Of a stretch of DNA of 64,000 nucleotides, positions 24,305 through 35,200 are shown one piece after another. Under the pieces are notes generated by a model. That model did not search any database. It saw only the letters and a program-made list of their open reading frames with translations, and was not told the DNA's origin. Every line of letters begins with the position of its first letter. The stretch's first letter is position 1. Both the position numbers and the translations under genes were made by a program. The DNA is from Jejuia sp043557195. GTDB taxonomy: Bacteria; Bacteroidota; Bacteroidia; Flavobacteriales; Flavobacteriaceae. Where the stretch lies: NCBI GenBank assembly GCA_043557195.1, contig CP121314.1, forward strand, positions 3,162,001 to 3,226,000. Direction: 5' to 3'.

Positions 24305-25894
24305 TTATTCATATTCAGAAGTAAAATGAAATTTAATACTTGGATATTTCTGTTGTGTCATCTGTAAGGAAAAGGCAGAATCTGCTAAAAACACCAATTG
24401 ATTTTGTTTGTCTTTTGCTAAAAAACGCTGCTTCACTCTTAAAAACTCTTTGTATTCCTCATTCTTAGGATCTTCAGGTTCTACCCAACACGCTTTATGT
24501 ACATTTAAATTCTCATATGTACATTTCGCCCCGTATTCATGTTCTAACCGATATTGAATAACTTCATATTGCAGTGCACCAACAGTACCAATTACTTTCC
24601 TTCCGTTCAATTCTAAAGTAAATAATTGAGCAACACCCTCATCCATAAGCTGATCAATACCTTTAAATAGCTGTTTAGCTTTCATAGGATCAGCATTATT
24701 AATATATCTAAAATGCTCGGGAGAAAAACTAGGAACACCTTTGTAATTGAGTACTTCGCCTTCAGTTAAAGTGTCTCCAATCTTAAATGTGCCAGTATCT
24801 TGTAACCCTACAATATCACCAGGGTAGGAGATATCAACTATTTCCTTTTTTTCGGCAAAAAAAGCATTAGGGCTTGAAAACTTCACTTTTTTATTATGCC
24901 TAACATGAAGATAAGGTGTATTTCGTTTAAATTCACCTGAAACAATTTTAACAAAAGCTAAACGGTTTCTATGGTTAGGATCCATATTAGCGTGAATCTT
25001 AAAAACAAAACCAGTAAACTTTTTCTCATCAGGTTTTACGAGGCGTTCTTCGCTATTTTTTGGTCTAGGTTTAGGCGCTATTTCCACAAAGCAGTCCAGT
25101 AATTCTCTAACGCCAAAGTTATTAAGTGCCGAACCAAAAAATACAGGTTGAAGATTTCCTTCTAAATAAGCATCTTTATCAAATTTTGGATATATACCTT
25201 CTACTAGTTCTATTTCCTCTCGTAAAGTATCTGCAGCAGTTTCTCCAACTAGTTTGTCTAATTCAGGGGAAGACAAATCTGAAATTTCAACAGTTTCTTC
25301 AATATCCTTTCTACTATCCCCGCTAAAGAGGTTAACGTTTTTCTCCCATAGGTTATAAATACCTTTAAATTCATATCCCATTCCGATAGGAAAACTTAAT
25401 GGCGTAACTTTTAGTCCTAACTTTTGCTCAACTTCATCTAATAAATCAAATGCATCTTTTCCCTCTCTATCCAACTTATTTATGAAAACAATCATGGGAA
25501 TGTTACGCATACGACAAACTTCAACAAGTTTTTCGGTTTGCTCCTCAACACCTTTGGCAACATCAATTACAACAATTACACTATCTACAGCTGTTAATGT
25601 TCTGAAGGTGTCTTCAGCAAAATCCTTATGTCCAGGTGTATCTAGAATATTGATTTTTATTCCGTCATATTCAAACGCTAAAACTGAGGTTGCTACCGAA
25701 ATACCACGCTGGCGTTCAATCTCCATAAAGTCACTGGTAGCTCCTTTTTTTATCTTGTTACTTTTTACCGCACCAGCTTCTTGAATGGCGCCTCCAAAAA
25801 GTAATAACTTTTCCGTTAAAGTTGTTTTACCAGCATCTGGGTGAGAAATAATCCCAAAAGTACGTCTGCGTTGAATTTCTTTTATGAAAGACAT
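24305..25894 (-). CDS. prfC: Peptide chain release factor 3
   Basis: 529 residues, normal length. GTPase motifs SHPDAGKTTLTE (P loop), ATSV in switch 1, DTPGHKDF, and NKLDREG; the C-terminal part with VGALQYEVIQYRLEHEYGAK is typical of RF3. It recycles RF1/RF2 from the ribosome after termination. Single gene transcribed away from the giant surface-protein gene. Confidence 0.95.
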   Translation of the reverse strand: MSFIKEIQRRRTFGIISHPDAGKTTLTEKLLLFGGAIQEAGAVKSNKIKKGATSDFMEIERQRGISVATSVLAFEYDGIKINILDTPGHKDFAEDTFRTLTAVDSVIVVIDVAKGVEEQTEKLVEVCRMRNIPMIVFINKLDREGKDAFDLLDEVEQKLGLKVTPLSFPIGMGYEFKGIYNLWEKNVNLFSGDSRKDIEETVEISDLSSPELDKLVGETAADTLREEIELVEGIYPKFDKDAYLEGNLQPVFFGSALNNFGVRELLDCFVEIAPKPRPKNSEERLVKPDEKKFTGFVFKIHANMDPNHRNRLAFVKIVSGEFKRNTPYLHVRHNKKVKFSSPNAFFAEKKEIVDISYPGDIVGLQDTGTFKIGDTLTEGEVLNYKGVPSFSPEHFRYINNADPMKAKQLFKGIDQLMDEGVAQLFTLELNGRKVIGTVGALQYEVIQYRLEHEYGAKCTYENLNVHKACWVEPEDPKNEEYKEFLRVKQRFLAKDKQNQLVFLADSAFSLQMTQQKYPSIKFHFTSEYE

Positions 25895-26297
25895 GAATAT
25901 TAAATTTCGGCAAATATAATTTTAAATAGTGATTATAAATAATATAGGTGACTTATCTTTTTATCTAGTGTCTTATTACTAACTGAGCTAAATTGATAGA
26001 ATATGTTTAATTAAGGTTTTTGCGTATATATTGCGTAGTCACTATAAAACGTCACTAAAGCTTAATTTAATATTTTGTCATAAATAATTTTGACATTTAT
26101 ATCAGATTTATGATTGTAAATAAATTTGCATAATTATTAACAAATGTTAATTTTGTGTATTGCTATTTAATCTCTCTTGTTATTCTCTCTTTAATAATGA
26201 AAACATTTATAACCTATACTCTGTATAAATTGGCTAAAGCGATTTATATGCGCACTTTGTTATTAATTGGTTTTCGATAATAATTCATCCGCTAAAT
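25895..26297. other. Spacer upstream of the giant surface-protein gene
   Basis: 403 nt, very AT-rich, without a credible gene. It must hold the divergent promoters of prfC and the giant gene. Two TAnnTTTG words (26121-26128, 26148-26155) face the giant gene. A short inverted pair, AGTCAC / GTCACT, occurs near 26037-26056. Confidence 0.5.
26125..26155 (+). promoter_or_regulatory. Candidate promoter of the giant surface-protein operon
   Basis: TTTG (26125-26128) and TAATTTTG (26148-26155) are 19 nt apart, as in Bacteroidota promoters. This would give a 5' leader of about 135 nt. The first element overlaps another TAAATTTG word, so the choice is not certain. Confidence 0.4.
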
Positions 26298-29200
26298 ATG
26301 AAAAATAACACTCAACTTGAACATAGTGTTTATAAGGTTTTTAAAAATCAAATTAGAAATAGAACAGTTTTTAGTATTCTATTTTTTCTCTTGACTTTTT
26401 CGCAGTATTCGTTTGCACAGTTACATTCTACTGTTTCTTGCAATAATTCTGTCGCTTCAGGAACGCTAATCTGGGAGACAGCCCCAACAAATTCAAGTGA
26501 ATTCGATTGGACGCCAGATGGTGCACTTACTAATACATTTAATAATATTTCTGGTAGTGGTGTTAATGCCACTATTTCTTTTTCAGGAGATACGGGAACA
26601 TTATCCGGATGGAATTTTGGAGGAGGAGATACTCCAGAGGTTGATTTTGATAACGGAACAGAAGCATTACAGTTTTTTACAACTGGATTTAATGCAACTG
26701 GCATAACAATTACTATTACATTTTCACAACCAGTAAATGCAGTTGGTTTTGATTTGGGGCATGTAAATGGACAAGGTCCAAATGGAGATAGTTATACCAT
26801 TACTGCTTCTGAAGTAGGAGGTGGAACACTTTTTCCAACTTTTACAGAATCAGCAACACCATCTTATACAACCAATACTTCAGGTTTTGTTGATTCAAAC
26901 AATAACAGTACTGCTGGGGACAACGATGAAGTTGGTGTTAATTTTTCAAGCTCTAACGGTATTAATTCAATAACGTTGGTTTGGGATGAATGTACGGCAT
27001 GTACAGCGGGTACGGTGCACGGTTCCTCTATTAAGGATATTAGCTTTTGTGTTTCTGCAGACCCTTGTGATCCTCTGGCATCAGGAAATCCAGATAGCGA
27101 TTTGGATGGTTTAAGTGATATTTGTGATGACGATGATGATAATGATGGGATTCTAGACATTAATGAAGGATTTTCAACAACAAATAGCTCTGCACCTGCG
27201 TGTGGATCTCAAACTGTATTAAACTTTAATAATGCTTTTACCGAGGAGCCAGGTGGAGATGGTAATAATACCACTTTTTTACAGGGAGAAACATTTAGAT
27301 TTCCTAGTGTTGCTGCAGGTATTGATGCCTTAGTAACCATAGTAACATTAAATGGAACAACTTTACCAACTTTAGATGATAATGGCTCTAATCCTAATTC
27401 TTTTCAACCACAATCAGCCTTCAATTTAACTAATATAGGAGATCAAGCATATACTGAGTTTAGATTCGATTTTGTATCAACAGGAGGAACTGTGGGAGTT
27501 AATGATGTTATTATTCCAGAATTCTTTGTGAATTTTAATGATGTTGATGGAAATAGTAACTATGGAGAACAAAACTGGTCGCAATTACCTGTTGGATATT
27601 TTGTTGATGATCCTACAGAGTTAACAATAAACACAGTTGATAATTTTGTTGTTGGTACCTCAGGTGTTAATGAATATCCTGGAGTAACTAATACTTTCCC
27701 TCAAGTAAATTATGCAACTCAACATTCAGGTAAATCCTCTTACACAATTCGTTTGGGTGTTATAGCAAGGGTAGCTGGGGCATCAGCTGGTGGACGACAG
27801 CATAATGTTGAATTCGATTGTGCTTCAAATTTCTCAAACCCTTCAAGCACAACAACAGTTGATACTGATGGAGATGGGATTGCGGATCATTTAGATACGG
27901 ATAGTGATGATGATGGGTGTCCTGATGCAGTTGAAGGCTCATTATCTATTTTGTCTTCTCAATTAGATGGCAATGATAGAATACCTGGACCTGTAAGTTC
28001 AAATGGTGTTCCAAATGCTGCAAATGGCGGAAGTGGTCAAGGAGCTGGAAGTTCAACTAATGCAAGTATATCTGCTTGCGAACCAACCGCAGTAGATGAT
28101 ACTGCCAGTGTAGATGAAGACGATACGGTAAACATCGTAGTATTAGACGACGATAATTTTGGAGGTGATGGCCCAAGTACAGGTACCATAAGTATCACAA
28201 CGCCACCAACTAATGGAACAGCGACAGTAAATGATGGCGGTACACCAAATGATCCAACGGATGATACGATAGATTACACACCAAATGCCGACTATAACGG
28301 TCCAGACCAAATCACCTATGAGATATGTGATGCCGATGGCGATTGTGTAACAGCAGTAGTTGATATCACGGTAGATCCAGTAGATGACACTCCAACCGCA
28401 GTAGATGATACTGCCAGTGTAGATGAAGACGATACGGTAAACATCGTAGTATTAGACGACGATAATTTTGGAGGTGATGGCCCAAGTACAGGTACCATAA
28501 GTATCACAACGCCACCCACCAACGGAACAGCGACAGTAAATGATGGCGGTACACCAAATGATCCAACGGATGATACGATAGATTACACACCAAATGCCGA
28601 CTATAACGGTCCAGACCAAATCACCTATGAGATATGTGATGCCGATGGCGATTGTGTAACAGCAGTAGTTGATATCACGGTAGATCCAGTAGATGACACT
28701 CCAACCGCAGTAGATGATACTGCCAGTGTAGATGAAGACGATACGGTAAACATCGTAGTATTAGACGACGATAATTTTGGAGGTGATGGCCCAAGTACAG
28801 GTACCATAAGTATCACAACGCCACCAACTAATGGAACAGCGACAGTAAATGATGGCGGTACACCAAATGATCCAACGGATGATACGATAGATTACACACC
28901 AAATGCCGACTATAACGGTCCAGACCAAATCACCTATGAGATATGTGATGCCGATGGCGATTGTGTAACAGCAGTAGTTGATATCACGGTAGATCCAGTA
29001 GATGACACTCCAACCGCAGTAGATGATACTGCCAGTGTAGATGAAGACGATACGGTAAACATCGTAGTATTAGACGACGATAATTTTGGAGGTGATGGCC
29101 CAAGTACAGGTACCATAAGTATCACAACGCCACCCACCAACGGAACAGCGACAGTAAATGATGGCGGTACACCAAATGATCCAACGGATGATACGATAGA

Positions 29201-32200
29201 TTACACACCAAATGCCGACTATAACGGTCCAGACCAAATCACCTATGAGATATGTGATGCCGATGGCGATTGTGTAACAGCAGTAGTTGATATCACGGTA
29301 GATCCAGTAGATGACACTCCAACCGCAGTAGATGATACTGCCAGTGTAGATGAAGACGATACGGTAAACATCGTAGTATTAGACGACGATAATTTTGGAG
29401 GTGATGGCCCAAGTACAGGTACCATAAGTATCACAACGCCACCAACTAATGGAACAGCGACAGTAAATGATGGCGGTACACCAAATGATCCAACGGATGA
29501 TACGATAGATTACACACCAAATGCCGACTATAACGGTCCAGACCAAATCACCTATGAGATATGTGATGCCGATGGCGATTGTGTAACAGCAGTAGTTGAT
29601 ATCACGGTAGATCCAGTAGATGACACTCCAACCGCAGTAGATGATACTGCCAGTGTAGATGAAGACGATACGGTAAACATCGTAGTATTAGACGACGATA
29701 ATTTTGGAGGTGATGGCCCAAGTACAGGTACCATAAGTATCACAACGCCACCAACTAATGGAACAGCGACAGTAAATGATGGCGGTACACCAAATGATCC
29801 AACGGATGATACGATAGATTACACACCAAATGCCGACTATAACGGTCCAGACCAAATCACCTATGAGATATGTGATGCCGATGGCGATTGTGTAACAGCA
29901 GTAGTTGATATCACGGTAGATCCAGTAGATGACACTCCAACCGCAGTAGATGATACTGCCAGTGTAGATGAAGACGATACGGTAAACATCGTAGTATTAG
30001 ACGACGATAATTTTGGAGGTGATGGCCCAAGTACAGGTACCATAAGTATCACAACGCCACCAACTAATGGAACAGCGACAGTAAATGATGGCGGTACACC
30101 AAATGATCCAACGGATGATACGATAGATTACACACCAAATGCCGACTATAACGGTCCAGACCAAATCACCTATGAGATATGTGATGCCGATGGCGATTGT
30201 GTAACAGCAGTAGTTGATATCACGGTAGATCCAGTAGATGACACTCCAACCGCAGTAGATGATACTGCCAGTGTAGATGAAGACGATACGGTAAACATCG
30301 TAGTATTAGACGACGATAATTTTGGAGGTGATGGCCCAAGTACAGGTACCATAAGTATCACAACGCCACCAACTAATGGAACAGCGACAGTAAATGATGG
30401 CGGTACACCAAATGATCCAACGGATGATACGATAGATTACACACCAAATGCCGACTATAACGGTCCAGACCAAATCACCTATGAGATATGTGATGCCGAT
30501 GGCGATTGTGTAACAGCAGTAGTTGATATCACGGTAGATCCAGTAGATGACACCCCAACCGCAGTAGATGATACTGCCAGTGTAGATGAAGACGATACGG
30601 TAAACATCGTAGTATTAGACGACGATAATTTTGGAGGTGATGGCCCAAGTACAGGTACCATAAGTATCACAACGCCACCCACCAACGGAACAGCGACAGT
30701 AAATGATGGCGGTACACCAAATGATCCAACGGATGATACGATAGATTACACACCAAATGCCGACTATAACGGTCCAGACCAAATCACCTATGAGATATGT
30801 GATGCCGATGGCGATTGTGTAACAGCAGTAGTTGATATCACGGTAGATCCAGTAGATGACACTCCAACCGCAGTAGATGATACTGCCAGTGTAGATGAAG
30901 ACGATACGGTAAACATCGTAGTATTAGACGACGATAATTTTGGAGGTGATGGCCCAAGTACAGGTACCATAAGTATCACAACGCCACCAACTAATGGAAC
31001 AGCGACAGTAAATGATGGCGGTACACCAAATGATCCAACGGATGATACGATAGATTACACACCAAATGCCGACTATAACGGTCCAGACCAAATCACCTAT
31101 GAGATATGTGATGCCGATGGCGATTGTGTAACAGCAGTAGTTGATATCACGGTAGATCCAGTAGATGACACTCCAACCGCAGTAGATGATACTGCCAGTG
31201 TAGATGAAGACGATACGGTAAACATCGTAGTATTAGACGACGATAATTTTGGAGGTGATGGCCCAAGTACAGGTACCATAAGTATCACAACGCCACCCAC
31301 CAACGGAACAGCGACAGTAAATGATGGCGGTACACCAAATGATCCAACGGATGATACGATAGATTACACACCAAATGCCGACTATAACGGTCCAGACCAA
31401 ATCACCTATGAGATATGTGATGCCGATGGCGATTGTGTAACAGCAGTAGTTGATATCACGGTAGATCCAGTAGATGACACTCCAACCGCAGTAGATGATA
31501 CTGCCAGTGTAGATGAAGACGATACGGTAAACATCGTAGTATTAGACGACGATAATTTTGGAGGTGATGGCCCAAGTACAGGTACCATAAGTATCACAAC
31601 GCCACCAACTAATGGAACAGCGACAGTAAATGATGGCGGTACACCAAATGATCCAACGGATGATACGATAGATTACACACCAAATGCCGACTATAACGGT
31701 CCAGACCAAATCACCTATGAGATATGTGATGCCGATGGCGATTGTGTAACAGCAGTAGTTGATATCACGGTAGATCCAGTAGATGACACTCCAACCGCAG
31801 TAGATGATACTGCCAGTGTAGATGAAGACGATACGGTAAACATCGTAGTATTAGACGACGATAATTTTGGAGGTGATGGCCCAAGTACAGGTACCATAAG
31901 TATCACAACGCCACCAACTAATGGAACAGCGACAGTAAATGATGGCGGTACACCAAATGATCCAACGGATGATACGATAGATTACACACCAAATGCCGAC
32001 TATAACGGTCCAGACCAAATCACCTATGAGATATGTGATGCCGATGGCGATTGTGTAACAGCAGTAGTTGATATCACGGTAGATCCAGTAGATGACACTC
32101 CAACCGCAGTAGATGATACTGCCAGTGTAGATGAAGACGATACGGTAAACATCGTAGTATTAGACGACGATAATTTTGGAGGTGATGGCCCAAGTACAGG

Positions 32201-35200
32201 TACCATAAGTATCACAACGCCACCAACTAATGGAACAGCGACAGTAAATGATGGCGGTACACCAAATGATCCAACGGATGATACGATAGATTACACACCA
32301 AATGCCGACTATAACGGTCCAGACCAAATCACCTATGAGATATGTGATGCCGATGGCGATTGTGTAACAGCAGTAGTTGATATCACGGTAGATCCAGTAG
32401 ATGACACCCCAACCGCAGTAGATGATACTGCCAGTGTAGATGAAGACGATACGGTAAACATCGTAGTATTAGACGACGATAATTTTGGAGGTGATGGCCC
32501 AAGTACAGGTACCATAAGTATCACAACGCCACCAACTAATGGAACAGCGACAGTAAATGATGGCGGTACACCAAATGATCCAACGGATGATACGATAGAT
32601 TACACACCAAATGCCGACTATAACGGTCCAGACCAAATCACCTATGAGATATGTGATGCAGACGGTGATTGTGATCCAGCAGTAATAGACGTTACAGTAA
32701 ATTCAGTAGATGATAGTCCTATCGCAAACAATGATGCTGGATCAACTAATGAAGATGTTGATGTGATTGTTAATGTTACAGGAAATGATACTGATGCAGA
32801 TGGTACTATAGATGATGCAACTGTAGATTTAGATCCATCGACTCCAGGACAGCAAAGTACCTTTACAGTACCAGGCGAAGGTACATTTACTGATAATGGA
32901 GATGGAACTGTTACTTTTGATCCTGTACCTGGATATAATAATGGGACTACTACAATTACATATACGGTAAACGATAATGATGGTAATATATCTAATGAGG
33001 CAACTATATCTGTAACGATACCAGCCTGTCCAAGTTCTTTAGACAGTGATGGCGATGGACTTACAGATTGTGAAGAAACCACAGGAATCGATGATCCAAG
33101 TACACCAGATGATCCAACAACGTTCCCAGGCGGACCAACAAGTGATCCAAACGATGCTTGTGATCCAATCGGCATCAATACAACAGATTCAGATGGTGAT
33201 GGACTTACGGATTGTGAAGAGACGACAGGAATAGATGATCCAAGTACACCAGATGATCCAACAACGTTCCCGGGCGGACCAACAAGTGATCCAAACGATG
33301 CTTGTGATCCAATAGGCATCAATACAACAGATTCAGATGGTGATGGACTTACGGATTGTGAGGAGACGACAGGAATAGATGATCCAAGTACACCAGATGA
33401 TCCAACAACATTCCCAGGCGGACCAACGAGCGATCCAAACGATGCTTGTGATCCGATAGGAATAGACACTACAGATTCAGACGGTGATGGATTAACAGAT
33501 TGTGAAGAAACCACAGGAATAGATGATCCGAGTACACCAGACGATCCAACAACATTCCCTGGTGGACCAACAAGTGATCCAAACGATGCTTGTGATCCAA
33601 TCGGCATCAATACAACAGATTCAGATGGTGATGGATTAACAGATTGTGAAGAAACCACAGGAATAGATGATCCGAGTACACCAGACGATCCAACAACATT
33701 CCCAGGAGGACCAACAAGTGATCCAAATGATGCTTGTGATCCGATAGGCATTAATACAACAGATTCAGATGGCGATGGACTTACAGATTGTGAAGAAACC
33801 ACAGGAATCGATGATCCAAGTACACCAGATGATCCAACAACGTTCCCAGGCGGACCAACAAGTGATCCAAATGATGCTTGTGACCCAATCGGTATCAATA
33901 CAACAGATTCAGATGGTGATGGACTTACGGATTGTGAGGAGACGACAGGAATAGATGATCCAAGTACACCAGACGATCCAACAACGTTCCCAGGCGTACC
34001 AACAAGTGATCCAAACGATGCTTGTGATCCAATCGGCATTAATACAACAGATTCAGATGGTGATGGACTTACGGATTGTGAGGAGACGACAGGAATAGAT
34101 GATCCAAGTACACCAGATGATCCAACAACGTTCCCAGGCGGACCAACAAGTGATCCAAATGATGCTTGTGATCCGATAGGCATCAATACAACAGATAGTG
34201 ATGGTGATGGATTAACAGATTGTGAGGAAACCACAGGAATCGATGATCCAGGAACTCCTGGTATCCCTACAGGACCTAGTAATCCAACAGATCCATGTGA
34301 TCCAGATTCATCAAATTGCCCACCAATAGCTAATAATGATGGAGGAACAACTGATCCAGGAATAGCAATAATTATTGATATAACAGTAAATGATACTGAC
34401 CCTAACGGAATAGTAGAAGATTCGACATTAGATTTAGATCCGTCAACACCAGGACAACAAGGGACATTTACAGTGCCAGGAGAAGGCGTATTTACTGATA
34501 ATGGCGATGGAACCGTAACATTTACTCCTGAAATAGGTTATACAAATGGGACAACTACAATAACTTATACTGTTGATGATGATGAAGGTAATACTTCGAA
34601 TGAAGCAACAATCACTGTTGTAGTTCCTTTATGTACTTCTTTAGCTGATACTGATGGCGATGGATTAACAGATTGTGAAGAACTTACAGGAATCGATGAT
34701 CCAAGTACACCAGATGATCCAACAACGTTCCCAGGAGGACCAACAAGTGATCCAAATGATGCTTGTGATCCAATCGGCATTAATACAACAGATTCAGACG
34801 GCGATGGATTAACAGATTGTGAGGAAACCACAGGGATCGATGATCCAAGCACACCAGACGATCCAACAACATTCCCAGGCGGACCAACAAGTGATCCAAA
34901 TGATGCTTGTGATCCAATCGGAATTAATACAACAGATTCAGACGGCGATGGACTTACAGATTGTGAGGAAACCACAGGAATCGATGATCCAAGCACACCA
35001 GACGATCCAACAACATTCCCAGGCGGACCAACAAGTGATCCAAATGATGCTTGTGACCCAATCGGCATTAATACAACAGATTCAGACGGTGATGGACTTA
35101 CAGATTGTGAAGAGACGACAGGAATAGACGATCCAAGTACACCAGATGATCCAACAACATTCCCAGGTGGACCAACAAGTGATCCAAGCGATGCTTGTGA

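Noticed and set aside
28316..32524. Regular 63-68-codon minus-strand frames every 309 bp
   Set aside because: Shadows of the tandem coding repeat, identical in each copy.
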